Shown piece after piece: positions 1 to 7,961 of a stretch of DNA of 32,080 nucleotides. The DNA lies in the NCBI GenBank assembly GCA_964633465.1, contig CAZWGB010000012.1, positions 1 to 32,080 of the forward strand. The letters are read 5' to 3'. Numbering within the stretch: the first letter of the stretch is position 1; every line of letters begins with the position of its first letter. This DNA is from DTSX01 sp964633465 (GTDB lineage: Bacteria; Pseudomonadota; Gammaproteobacteria; Steroidobacterales; UBA11654). The notes under the pieces were generated by a model that worked only from the letters and a program-made list of their open reading frames with translations, searched no databases and was not told where the DNA came from. A program made the position numbers and the translations under genes.

Positions 1-1076
1 AAGCAGTAGTTGTGTGACCAGTAATGTGCGTAATTGGTAATGTCCCACACACCACGTCCTTCTCTTTCATGATAGGACACTGCTGCTACCAGCTGAGCAA
101 AACCAAGATCGCCCTCAACCAATACCGAACTGGCCTGCCAATCTTCTTTGTACCAGTCATCAACAAAGGAAACGATGTTTAGATCGCCCCTGTAAATGTC
201 GTAGTAGTTGCCTAATCCTTGTGAAGTCTCCTGATGCATTGAAGAAATCGTGGCTGACCAGCTGTCATCGATATCCCATTTGAGAGCAACCCTGCCGCCT
301 TTGACCCTAACAAAATTAACATCGTCAGCAACAGCACCAGCGTTATCCAGTGAACCATGCCCATCGGCGAAGCTTGCCTGAGGCCAAGGTTCTCCGAAAC
401 TTTGATCAGCAGTGTGTCCATAGACATTATCGATGTAACCGCCGTCTTTATCATTGAAAAGTGACATTCTTAAAGCAAGATTGTCTTCAATCGGGATATT
501 AAAGACTACCGATCCACGAAAACTAGGATCGCCTTCTGAATTGTATCTGTATTCACCATCGATAACGGTACTTTGTTCACCCATCACCGGCTTGTTGGTA
601 ATGATGCGCATGGTACCAGCCTGTGCATCCGAACCGTAGAGTGTTCCTTGGGGTCCAGACAAGGCCTCAACACGCTCAATGTCAACCAAACGTACATTTG
701 GTTGCGAGCCTACTTGAGTCAGGGGTAACTCATCCAAGTAGACAGAACCTGTTGACGAGGCTATATAACCGGATCCAGTAATTGCTCCACGGAATACTAC
801 AGTGCTACTAGTTACTCCGGAGACTACGTTTACTCCCGGCATAAAACGGGCAAAGTCTTCCATACTTTTAGCACCCATTTGTTTCAAAGTTGCTTCTGGA
901 ATAGCTTGCACAGTTGAAGCAATATCTTGAATACTCAAACTACGTTTCGTAGCAGTTACAACGATCTCTTCGAGTGTGAAGTCATCTTGAGCTACAGCTT
1001 GATAGGCTGGATAAAGAGCCGCTAATACTGCTAGGTGGACTGGACTTAAAGTCGCTTTCGAATGTTCCTTTAACAT
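1..1076 (-). CDS. TonB-dependent outer-membrane receptor, N-terminal part (cut by window edge)
   Basis: My own translation of the minus strand from an ATG at 1076 stays open to base 1, giving about 358 residues. It starts with a signal-peptide-like segment ending in QAVAQ, then a TonB-box-like stretch (LEEIVVTATKR), then a plug domain with features typical of the family: QDIASTVQAIP, the FMPGVNV segment, VERVEALSGPQGTLYG-like residues (here IERVEALSGPQGTLYGSDAQ) and IITNKP. The rest begins the beta-barrel. A good Shine-Dalgarno (GAAGGGG) sits about 8 bases upstream, supporting this start. Such receptors import large or scarce nutrients across the outer membrane using TonB energy. The substrate cannot be told from this part. 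The C-terminal barrel lies outside the window. Confidence 0.93.
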   Translation of the reverse strand, partial: MLKEHSKATLSPVHLAVLAALYPAYQAVAQDDFTLEEIVVTATKRSLSIQDIASTVQAIPEATLKQMGAKSMEDFARFMPGVNVVSGVTSSTVVFRGAITGSGYIASSTGSVYLDELPLTQVGSQPNVRLVDIERVEALSGPQGTLYGSDAQAGTMRIITNKPVMGEQSTVIDGEYRYNSEGDPSFRGSVVFNIPIEDNLALRMSLFNDKDGGYIDNVYGHTADQSFGEPWPQASFADGHGSLDNAGAVADDVNFVRVKGGRVALKWDIDDSWSATISSMHQETSQGLGNYYDIYRGDLNIVSFVDDWYKEDWQASSVLVEGDLGFAQLVAAVSYHEREGRGVWDITNYAHYWSHNYC

Positions 1077-1190
1077 TAATTTTTCCCCTTCTAAATTAAT
1101 ACATCTCGTTGCCACAAACTATGTCTAGCTTCGACAACGATAAATTATTACTAGTCAATGTAAAATAGATGGACATCAACTACAAGTATA

Positions 1191-1218
1191 TTTAGCAAAA
1201 AAATGCTAAAGACTAGTC
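1191..1218 (-). other. Stem-loop after the sulfotransferase gene
   Basis: TTTAGCA at 1191-1197 and TGCTAAA at 1204-1210 form a 7-bp inverted repeat around a six-base A/T loop. It directly abuts the 8-base palindrome GACTAGTC (1211-1218), which overlaps the sulfotransferase stop codon. Read on the minus strand, the hairpin follows the stop codon within a few bases but is not followed by a T-run, so it is a poor intrinsic terminator. It could be a weak terminator, an mRNA 3' end stabiliser or a binding site ahead of the receptor gene. Confidence 0.3.
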
Positions 1219-3267
1219 TATTTTTTGCAACACAGAAGGTTGGTCAGATTTGGGTAATTTGATGAGCAGTGGCTTGAGAATTTCGATCAAATCATCCAAG
1301 TTATTTTCATAATGACGCCAAAGATTGACCGAACTGGAATAAATAGGTCGCCTAACTTGTTCTGAGCTGGCAGTTTTAACAGCTCTTTCTGTTTCATGAA
1401 AACGCAAACAATTCTCCTCAAAGTTTAGGCCACAGAAATCAAGGATTCGTTTAACCTCAACCTCAAGATCATTGACAACTTTTTCATAGTGAACATCGAG
1501 TATAAAATCCGGTATCACCTGATGCCAATATTCCATAAGATATTGATATTCAAGATAATACTCTCCCAGTTCAAATAGGTCATAAGTGAATGGTTGACCA
1601 CTGGCAAACAATTGTTTGTAAGACCCAAAGCAACTGTCCAAAGGATGTCGTCTTGCATTGATAATTTTTGCATTGGGTAAGGCTAATTTAAGAACACCAG
1701 AAAAAATAAAATTATTCGGTGTTTTATCGATAAAAAATGGTCGATCTGTCCGATATTTTTGCGTGCTATTGAGATAATTTTCACCAATCTCAACCCACTG
1801 CTGGAGATCAAAATGCTCCACACTTTCTGGGAAACTTTTCTTTATGGAACCCTTGCGTCGTGCTGACTGCATAGTGCGTGGCAAATCACTTAATTCGTGA
1901 GTGCCTTCAACTTGAGAGTGACTGGCAAGAATTTGCTCTATAAGCGTTGATCCAGATCTTGGTAATCCAACGATAAAAATTGGAGAGATATTGCTAGCAT
2001 CAGCAGCAGTTTGACTGCAGAATTTTTTATCAAAAATTGCAATAATCTTCTCGTGCTGAGTTTCTGTTTCCACAGGATCATAGGATTCTGCTTTTCGGCG
2101 TAATTGATTGCAAGAACTGAAATTTTCAAATGCTTTTTGGTAATCTTTTCTGGATTCGTATTCATGCCCAAGAGCGTTGTAGATGTGAACACGTGATTCA
2201 TCTGCTAAATCTTTTTGCAAGAGTAATGCTTGCATGGCATCAATTTCTTCATTGTTAAACTGGAAAGTCTTAAGGTTGGCCATACTCCAATAAGATTCAG
2301 TATGATCAGGCTTAATTACAATGCTCTGACGGTAAGCAGCTATTGCCTCATCTTGGTGGCCAATTGTTTTTAGATGATGAGCCATACTCGAGAATGCTCC
2401 TGGTTTTTCAGGATTCAATTCAATCGCTTTTTTGTAAGCAATAATGGCTTTTTCATGGCGTCCTGCTGATCCGATCACGCCCGCATACATCATATGAGAC
2501 TCTGGACTATCTGGAGTAATTTTCAACAGTTCAATGGCGCTTTCTGTGGCCTCATCTAACTTGTCTTGTTCTTTTTGTGCATTGACTAAATCGATCCATG
2601 CACGAGCATAATCAGGGGCATTCTTAAGAGCATGCTTTAAAAATATTTCTGCTTCCTGATAACGCTCATGGTCCATGGCAATTCGAGCCAACAGTCTTGC
2701 TGCTTCAACGTGATTGGGATCTCTTTTTAAAATACTTCGATAAATGTCCTCTGCTTCATTACTCTGACCCGCTTCCTGATGTTCGAGTGCTTGATTCATT
2801 TCATCCTCAAATGACATGCGTATTTTTGGTGATCCACTACGATCCTGTTTTGTTGCCTGATTTAATTGCCGAAGTTCATTTTGCATGGCTTTGGCTTGCT
2901 CAATCTTTTCATTGATATGAGGACGTTTAGGATCCAATTGGAGAGCATTTTGATATTCTTTAAGTGCCCGATCGGGCTTGCCTTGGATAGTCAAAAGATC
3001 GCCATAAGTCTCTCTTGCAATTGAAAAATCGGGGGCTATTGCCATTGCTTTATCAAGATTCTTTTGAGCATCTTCAAATAATCGAAGTGCAATGTTGGCG
3101 CGCGCACAGAGACAAAGCAAGTTTATATCTTTGGGAAATCTCTGGAGTGTTACGTTGCAAACAGTAAGACACATCTTTGCATCTCCAGATTTGAGATAAG
3201 AGAATGCTTGATTAAACGCTTGTCGTTGATTTAATTTAGTTGAAATGGCTCGGCCCTCATATTCCAT
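1213..3267 (-). CDS. TPR-repeat sulfotransferase
   Basis: The 684-residue protein has two parts. Residues about 15-390 form a long array of tetratricopeptide-like helical repeats, with classic signatures such as AIIAYKKAIELNPEKPGAF around 274-292 and another copy just after. Residues about 428-665 are a sulfotransferase domain. It opens with the PAPS 5'-phosphosulfate loop (IFIVGLPRSGST, 430-441), has an RRHPLDSCFGSYKQ segment that fits the 3'-phosphate-binding region, and ends in a helical part with the usual YEKVVNDLE-type motif. No signal peptide is visible, so it is likely cytoplasmic and transfers sulfate from PAPS to an unknown acceptor. The start has no strong Shine-Dalgarno, but no better one is in reach. 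The TonB receptor lies downstream on the same strand, 136 bases away. Confidence 0.9.
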   Translation of the reverse strand: MEYEGRAISTKLNQRQAFNQAFSYLKSGDAKMCLTVCNVTLQRFPKDINLLCLCARANIALRLFEDAQKNLDKAMAIAPDFSIARETYGDLLTIQGKPDRALKEYQNALQLDPKRPHINEKIEQAKAMQNELRQLNQATKQDRSGSPKIRMSFEDEMNQALEHQEAGQSNEAEDIYRSILKRDPNHVEAARLLARIAMDHERYQEAEIFLKHALKNAPDYARAWIDLVNAQKEQDKLDEATESAIELLKITPDSPESHMMYAGVIGSAGRHEKAIIAYKKAIELNPEKPGAFSSMAHHLKTIGHQDEAIAAYRQSIVIKPDHTESYWSMANLKTFQFNNEEIDAMQALLLQKDLADESRVHIYNALGHEYESRKDYQKAFENFSSCNQLRRKAESYDPVETETQHEKIIAIFDKKFCSQTAADASNISPIFIVGLPRSGSTLIEQILASHSQVEGTHELSDLPRTMQSARRKGSIKKSFPESVEHFDLQQWVEIGENYLNSTQKYRTDRPFFIDKTPNNFIFSGVLKLALPNAKIINARRHPLDSCFGSYKQLFASGQPFTYDLFELGEYYLEYQYLMEYWHQVIPDFILDVHYEKVVNDLEVEVKRILDFCGLNFEENCLRFHETERAVKTASSEQVRRPIYSSSVNLWRHYENNLDDLIEILKPLLIKLPKSDQPSVLQKID

Positions 3268-3352
3268 TCATATTAGGTGTTCATCATAGCCCTAGTAAAA
3301 CTCCTGCTTATTATAAATTATTCATCTCCTTATAATTCAGGCTTGTAGATCA

Positions 3353-3373
3353 TAAAGGAACCTTATACCTTTA
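3353..3373. repeat. Overlapping short inverted repeats in the divergent promoter region
   Basis: Between the divergent sulfotransferase and MTHFR-family genes, AAGG-AA-CCTT forms a compact inverted repeat. The outer arms TAAAGG (3353-3358) and CCTTTA (3368-3373) form a second one with a 9-base spacer. This could be an operator for either gene, but short AT-rich dyads are common by chance. Confidence 0.2.
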
Positions 3374-3424
3374 GTTCATCATAATTAGCAAACATATTAG
3401 AGATCTAGGGAAGGTAATAATAAA

Positions 3425-4318
3425 TTGAAAAATTTCAGAAAAGCTCTTAGTACTCAGGATTTTGTAATCACATCCGAAATCTTTCTCACGCCTGAGACAG
3501 ATAGCAAGAGCATTCAAATGCAAGCAGATATTCTTCGTGATTATGTCGATGCAATACTGATCACAGACAATCAATCTGGACGTATCCATATGTCAACTTT
3601 GGCCGCAGGAGCACTGCTTATGAATGCTGGAGTGGATCCAATTGTTCAATTAAGCTGTAGGAATCGGAACCGCATTTCACTGTTAAGTGATTTACTCGGT
3701 TGCACAGCATTGGGTATCACCAGTATATCTCTTGTGCGCGGAGATCGAGTGCCAGACGATTTCCAACCAAGACCAAAAGCCATTATGGATGTCAATGCAA
3801 CCGAACTGATTCGGATTGCTAACATAATGAAAAATGATGAAAAAATTGCATCCCAAGGAAATTTTTTTCTTGGTGGTGTGGTGACTGCTCACGCACCAAA
3901 GCCAGGATGGCCCGCAAAAAACATAACTGAGAAAATAGATGCTGGCGCCCAGTTTGTCTTCACACACACCTGCTTGGATTTGGATTTATTGCGAACTTAT
4001 ATGCAGCGTTTAGGAGAAACCAAGCTTTTGTGGAGTTGTCATGTGGTCGCAGGAATCGTACTTTTAAGCTCGGTAGAAGATGCACAGTGGGTAAGTAAAA
4101 ACAGACCCAATGTCATTATTCCCAATGACATCATTGCACGTTTAAGGGATGCAAAAAATCCTGAACAAGAAGGCATAGAAATATGCGCTGAACAATTGCA
4201 AGAACTATCAAAAATACCTTCGATATCTGGTGCCCATATTATTGCTTCTGAAAAGTTAACAAACATACCCATCGCTATTAGCAAATCAGGCATCTGTAAA
4301 GAGAATATAGCAAACTAG
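3425..4318 (+). CDS. Methylenetetrahydrofolate reductase family protein
   Basis: The 297-residue product matches the usual length and fold order of MetF-like FAD TIM-barrel reductases. The visible features are an early acidic residue in TSEIFLTPE (Glu18, at the position of the MetF catalytic Glu), a LVRGD segment (104-107) matching the MetF flavin-site RGD, and EKIDAGAQFVFTH, which parallels the EKVDAGADFxxTQ signature. Several surrounding motifs differ from enterobacterial MetF (LITDNQSGRIHMS replaces the usual SVTYGA region). It may therefore be a divergent paralogue, for example one feeding or draining one-carbon units from a demethylase, and not the housekeeping MetF. The start is TTG, with a GGGAAGG element about 10 bases upstream. 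No metH, corrinoid protein or glyA neighbour is present. It stands alone, convergent with the next gene. Confidence 0.8.
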   Translation: MKNFRKALSTQDFVITSEIFLTPETDSKSIQMQADILRDYVDAILITDNQSGRIHMSTLAAGALLMNAGVDPIVQLSCRNRNRISLLSDLLGCTALGITSISLVRGDRVPDDFQPRPKAIMDVNATELIRIANIMKNDEKIASQGNFFLGGVVTAHAPKPGWPAKNITEKIDAGAQFVFTHTCLDLDLLRTYMQRLGETKLLWSCHVVAGIVLLSSVEDAQWVSKNRPNVIIPNDIIARLRDAKNPEQEGIEICAEQLQELSKIPSISGAHIIASEKLTNIPIAISKSGICKENIAN

Positions 4319-4355
4319 AAATCTACTATAAAAAAGTGTCTTAAAGGATTTCCTG

Positions 4356-4928
4356 TCAGTTAGCTGCAGGCAATTTCTCAATTTCTCCGAGTGGCACATA
4401 ATCAAAAATGAAAGTGATCCGATCTTCGTTCCCTTTATTTGTCACAGAGTGTGTTTTTTGATTATTAATTTCATATGCTTCACCAACTTTAAATCGATAG
4501 GGTTTACCACTGATGTTGAACCGTACACGGGGATTGGTCGTAATTGGCACATGAATGCGGTGTCCACAATGAAATGACGGGTGTTTGTCCCAATGCGGTG
4601 TAATATTCTTTCCCGCAAGAAGCTTGGCAGCCATCGCTCTGATTACTGTTCCCCCGGGTGAGTAATGGCGCTCAATAATGTCGTTCATTAAGGGCAGTGC
4701 AACGTCAGCAAGGCGGTTCCACCCCGCTTCCTTGGTCACTTCTATATCTGGCCACTCTTTGGTTTCAACAAAGATCATTATAATCGATTTGGTTGCTGCA
4801 TGTACCTCGTATTCGTCTTGTCGGTATTGGTCTTCATTCCAAGCAATATCTTCTTGTGCCAAGATCACTTCACGCAAATCAGCGATATCTACAAGCCCAA
4901 GTTCTCTGAGTGGGGTATCGATATTCAT
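4356..4928 (-). CDS. Aspartyl/asparaginyl beta-hydroxylase-like 2-oxoglutarate oxygenase
   Basis: This 190-residue protein shows the double-stranded beta-helix Fe(II) facial triad of the aspartyl/asparaginyl hydroxylase family: His112 and Asp114 in PHWDKH, and His160 in KTHSVTN. Arg170 in EDRITFIFDY is the likely 2-oxoglutarate-binding arginine. The middle contains CGHRIHVPITTNPRVRF, the usual family strand around the active site. No signal peptide is seen, so it acts in the cytoplasm, on a protein side chain or a free small molecule; which one cannot be told. It begins 6 bases after the stop of the glyoxalase gene on the same strand, so the two are almost certainly co-transcribed. The N-terminal 80 residues are less conserved-looking. 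Confidence 0.82.
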   Translation of the reverse strand: MNIDTPLRELGLVDIADLREVILAQEDIAWNEDQYRQDEYEVHAATKSIIMIFVETKEWPDIEVTKEAGWNRLADVALPLMNDIIERHYSPGGTVIRAMAAKLLAGKNITPHWDKHPSFHCGHRIHVPITTNPRVRFNISGKPYRFKVGEAYEINNQKTHSVTNKGNEDRITFIFDYVPLGEIEKLPAAN

Positions 4929-4934
4929 ACTGTG

Positions 4935-5360
4935 TTACCAGTGACCATGATTTTCCATCGAAGCCCATGGTTCTTGGATAGATAATGGATCGCCAGCTTG
5001 AAGGAGTTCTATGGAAATATTATCTGGTGAACGAACAAAGGCCATTCGCCCATCTCGTGGGGGACGATTTAAAGTAATGCCAGCATCCATAAGTTTTTGA
5101 CAGGTGGCATAGATATCTTCTACTTGAAATGCAAGATGACCAAAATTTCTTCCTTCTGTGTAGACTTCTGGATCCCAGTTATAGGTAAGCTCTACCATAC
5201 CTGCACTTTTCTCTGACGTACCCAAAAAAACTAGAGTGTAACGACCAGCTTCATTCTCCATTCTTTTTAAGACAACGAGTCCAAGGTGGGCACAAAAAAA
5301 TTTCAAAGACTCTTCCAAATTGCTTACTCTGACCATTGTGTGCAAGTAGTCCATAATCAT
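4935..5360 (-). CDS. gloA: Lactoylglutathione lyase (glyoxalase I, VOC family)
   Basis: The 141-residue protein follows E. coli-type GloA closely. It has HTMVRVSNLEESLKFF near the start, a LVFLG strand, VELTYNWDPEVY in the middle, FGHLAFQVEDI and a C-terminal SIELLQ. The four expected metal ligands are in place: His7, Glu57, His75 and Glu118. It would convert the methylglyoxal-glutathione hemithioacetal to S-lactoylglutathione in the cytoplasm. An internal ATG two codons in (at 5354) would give an N-terminus even closer to GloA, and neither start has a clear Shine-Dalgarno. It heads a two-gene unit with the 2-oxoglutarate oxygenase. Other VOC enzymes cannot be fully excluded, but all ligands and the TYNW signature favour GloA. 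Confidence 0.85.
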   Translation of the reverse strand: MIMDYLHTMVRVSNLEESLKFFCAHLGLVVLKRMENEAGRYTLVFLGTSEKSAGMVELTYNWDPEVYTEGRNFGHLAFQVEDIYATCQKLMDAGITLNRPPRDGRMAFVRSPDNISIELLQAGDPLSIQEPWASMENHGHW

Positions 5361-5390
5361 TCACATATAGAATTTTTTTTAATTATCAAT

Positions 5391-5400
5391 CATTATAATG
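5391..5400. promoter_or_regulatory. Palindromic CATTATAATG, possible overlapping divergent -10 boxes
   Basis: The 72-base gap between the divergent glyoxalase and phosphatase genes holds the perfect 10-base palindrome CATTATAATG. It reads TATAAT on both strands (5394-5399 plus, 5397-5392 minus), so one site could serve as the -10 element in both directions. No good -35 hexamer was found at the right distance on either side, so this is tentative. Confidence 0.35.
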
Positions 5401-5432
5401 CTTCATTTTGATCAAGTAGATTTTTTCCTAGG

Positions 5433-6116
5433 ATGAACGATTACGACATAATCAGTTTGGACCTCGATGATACTCTTTGGTCCGTTAAGCCTGTTATCGA
5501 TCACGCAGAATCAACACTCTATCGGTGGCTTGAACAAAAATACCCCAAAGTAACTACAAAATATACCCAAGAGGATATTAGAATATTTCGCAAACCGATA
5601 TTGGATGAGTTTAAGGACATGATGCATGATCTCACTTTTGTGCGAAGACAAGTTATTTTAAGGATGGCTAATTCTTGTGATTATCCTGAAACGATGGTTG
5701 ATGAAGCAATGACGATATACAAGCATGCAAGAAATGAAGTAACTTTTTATGATGATGTTCTACCGAGTCTTGAAAAGCTTCACAAGATATTTATATTGGT
5801 TGCAGTAACAAACGGTAATGCCGACATTGATCAGATTGGAATCGGTCACTTTTTTGAGCGTGTGTTTCGATCAGCAGAACTAGGCGTTGCAAAGCCCAAT
5901 CCTAAAGTATTCATCGCAGTAGCTGATTTTTTTCAAACAAAACCTGAACGTATCCTTCATATTGGAGATGATCCCGTTAGAGATATTCAGGGTGCTCAAT
6001 ATCATGATATGGAGACAGTTTGGCTGAATAGAGACAATCAAGAATGGCCTAAAGACATGAAACGCCCAGGCCAGATTGTGAATAATCTTTTTGAATTAGT
6101 TGATTTGTTAATATAG
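5433..6116 (+). CDS. HAD-superfamily phosphatase, YigB-like
   Basis: The 227-residue protein carries all four HAD motifs: the nucleophile loop DLDDTLW (Asp10, Asp12), the Thr of VTNGN, the Lys of GVAKPNPKVF, and the acidic GDDPVRD loop. A helical cap lies between motifs I and II. The wording around each motif (LDDTLW..KPVI, VTNGNAD, ILHIGDD, ETVWLNR) closely follows E. coli YigB. YigB dephosphorylates 5-amino-6-(5-phosphoribitylamino)uracil in riboflavin synthesis and acts on FMN in vitro. The exact substrate remains an inference. The only ribosome-site-like bases (AGG) touch the ATG, so initiation looks weak. It is upstream of lipA in the same direction, 38 bases away. Confidence 0.85.
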   Translation: MNDYDIISLDLDDTLWSVKPVIDHAESTLYRWLEQKYPKVTTKYTQEDIRIFRKPILDEFKDMMHDLTFVRRQVILRMANSCDYPETMVDEAMTIYKHARNEVTFYDDVLPSLEKLHKIFILVAVTNGNADIDQIGIGHFFERVFRSAELGVAKPNPKVFIAVADFFQTKPERILHIGDDPVRDIQGAQYHDMETVWLNRDNQEWPKDMKRPGQIVNNLFELVDLLI

Positions 6117-6136
6117 TTAGAAAAAAACTTGCAAGG

Positions 6137-6142
6137 TATAAT
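6137..6142 (+). promoter_or_regulatory. Possible -10 box just upstream of lipA
   Basis: A perfect TATAAT ends 12 bases before the lipA ATG (6155). Transcription would start near 6149, leaving a leader of about six bases. No convincing -35 hexamer is present, and there is no Shine-Dalgarno close to the ATG. It may be a weak internal promoter, or chance in AT-rich DNA. Confidence 0.3.
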
Positions 6143-6154
6143 ACGCCAAGTCAA

Positions 6155-7123
6155 ATGAGTAAATTCCAAACCAGCAGCGGTCTAAAGTATGAAAATCAAC
6201 AGGGCGTTGTTGCTATCAAGGACGGCGTTAAGAAATCTTTAGATATTCTATCTATAGATAATCCTCCAAAACCAAAATGGTTAAAAGTGCCGCTCCCATC
6301 CGGTGAGAATTATCGTGAGTTACTGCAAAATGTTCAAACACACAACTTAAATACAGTGTGTGAGGAATCTAAATGTCCAAATCTTGCAGAGTGTTGGAGT
6401 CACAAGACTGCGACCTTAATGGTTTTGGGGAATGTATGTACCAGAGCCTGTAAATTTTGTGCAGTTGATACGGGTAATCCACATGGCTGGCTGGATCCGA
6501 TGGAGCCCTACAACACTGCACTTAGTGTCGCATTTATGAAGTTGCAGTATGTTGTTTTAACCTCCGTGGATAGAGATGATTTAAATGATGGAGGAGCGCA
6601 TCATATTGCAAATTGCGTTAGGCAAATAAAAATTAAGAATCCAGATGTAGTAGTTGAGGTATTATCTCCAGACTTTGCCGGCTCTAAGGACAGTTTGGAT
6701 TTATTGCTTGCCAGCGGTTTAGATGTTTTTTCGCAAAACATTGAGACTGTAGATCGACTCACTTACTTCGTCCGTGATCCCAGAGCAGGATACAAACAAA
6801 CTCTCAATATGTTGGAGCACAGCAGCAAGAAGAATATGATTACTAAATCAGGGATGATGTTAGGTTTGGGGGAAACAACAGCCGAAGTAGTTGCTACCAT
6901 GCAAGACCTTTACTCCGTTGGAGTGAGCTTATTAACTCTCGGTCAATATCTTCGCCCCACGAAATACCATGTTGCTATGGAACGATTTATCACCCCAGAA
7001 GAATTTCATAGGTATAAAGAAATCGGTTTTGAGCTGGGCTTCAAAGAAGTTGTGGCAGGACCACTGGTGAGGTCCAGCTATCGTGCAGAACGATCTTTTT
7101 TAAACCTTTTGAGTCGAACATAA
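6155..7123 (+). CDS. lipA: Lipoyl synthase
   Basis: This radical-SAM enzyme inserts two sulfur atoms into octanoyl groups on lipoyl domains. Both iron-sulfur sites are visible. The auxiliary cluster cysteines are Cys69, Cys74 and Cys80 (CEESKCPNLAEC), and the radical-SAM cluster is the CTRACKFC motif with Cys95, Cys99 and Cys102. The conserved C-terminal serine motif (RSSYRAE) is present, as are PNLAECW, VLTSVDRDDLNDGG and the LGLGETxxEV region (GLGETTAEV). At 322 residues it is of normal length. lipB is not in the window. Start choice rests on family N-termini, since no clear Shine-Dalgarno precedes the ATG. The next gene begins one base after its stop. Confidence 0.97.
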   Translation: MSKFQTSSGLKYENQQGVVAIKDGVKKSLDILSIDNPPKPKWLKVPLPSGENYRELLQNVQTHNLNTVCEESKCPNLAECWSHKTATLMVLGNVCTRACKFCAVDTGNPHGWLDPMEPYNTALSVAFMKLQYVVLTSVDRDDLNDGGAHHIANCVRQIKIKNPDVVVEVLSPDFAGSKDSLDLLLASGLDVFSQNIETVDRLTYFVRDPRAGYKQTLNMLEHSSKKNMITKSGMMLGLGETTAEVVATMQDLYSVGVSLLTLGQYLRPTKYHVAMERFITPEEFHRYKEIGFELGFKEVVAGPLVRSSYRAERSFLNLLSRT

Positions 7124-7124
7124 A

Positions 7125-7961
7125 ATGATAAGCGAACAACATACTTGGATTCTCTTAGGTACTTTTTTTTTCTCAATGATCTACGCGCCATTTGCACAGA
7201 CTGCTTTATTGGTTAGTGAGCGGGAGATTGAGTTAGAATCACAGAAGGCTTGGGAGCAGATGTTGGTCCAAAACCCACTTTCACGTGATTTAAGGAAAAG
7301 GGCATTAGTTCGTTGTGTTGCAAACAATATCATCAAACAACTAGAAGAGCCTTATCGAAGTATTGATTGGGAAATTAAGCTATTTGAAAATCCTGGGGTG
7401 AATGCTTTCGCAATGCCAGGAGGAAAAATGGGAGTCTTTTCCGGGATTTTTGAAGTGGCTGAAAGTCAAGATGAATTGGCAACAGTCATCGGTCACGAGA
7501 TCGCTCATGTCACTATGAAACATTCCTATGAGAGAGCAAAACGTGACATGAGAACTCAAATTGGCAGCACAATTGGCATGGCTGTTTTAATGGGCAACAT
7601 TGCGAACCAGCAAATTACAAGTCAAGCTGAGCTCAATCAAATAAATAACCAGATAAATAGCATAAATATGATGTCTCAAATTTTTGCCGAATATGGACTA
7701 AATCTTCCTTATAATCGAAGTCAGGAAAAAGATGCTGACAAAGCAGGATTACTATACATGGCAAGATCTGGCTTTAATCCCTTGGCCAGCTTAACTTTGT
7801 GGAAAAAGATGAAAAACGAAGGCAATCGACCCAATTTAGAATTTGTATCCTCTCATCCTTCTGACAAAAAAAGAATCAATGGACTTTCCAATCAGTTATC
7901 CAAAACACTTAGTGAATACAATGCCGTTGAAAGAAAACCCAATTGTGGTTATTCAAAATGA
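7125..7961 (+). CDS. M48-family periplasmic metalloprotease
   Basis: The 278-residue protein begins with a hydrophobic export segment (about residues 8-26) and then a small M48 peptidase domain. The zinc site is HEIAH (His124, Glu125, His128). The third ligand is probably Glu201 in SQEKDADKAGL, and the NAFAMPGG loop lies ahead of it, as in LoiP and BepA. Unlike BepA there is no C-terminal TPR region. A Gln/Asn-rich insert occupies about 162-182. It probably degrades misfolded envelope proteins. Its ATG follows the lipA stop by one base, and its own stop overlaps the preferred rhomboid start in an ATGA, so the genes look translationally coupled. Confidence 0.9.
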   Translation: MISEQHTWILLGTFFFSMIYAPFAQTALLVSEREIELESQKAWEQMLVQNPLSRDLRKRALVRCVANNIIKQLEEPYRSIDWEIKLFENPGVNAFAMPGGKMGVFSGIFEVAESQDELATVIGHEIAHVTMKHSYERAKRDMRTQIGSTIGMAVLMGNIANQQITSQAELNQINNQINSINMMSQIFAEYGLNLPYNRSQEKDADKAGLLYMARSGFNPLASLTLWKKMKNEGNRPNLEFVSSHPSDKKRINGLSNQLSKTLSEYNAVERKPNCGYSK

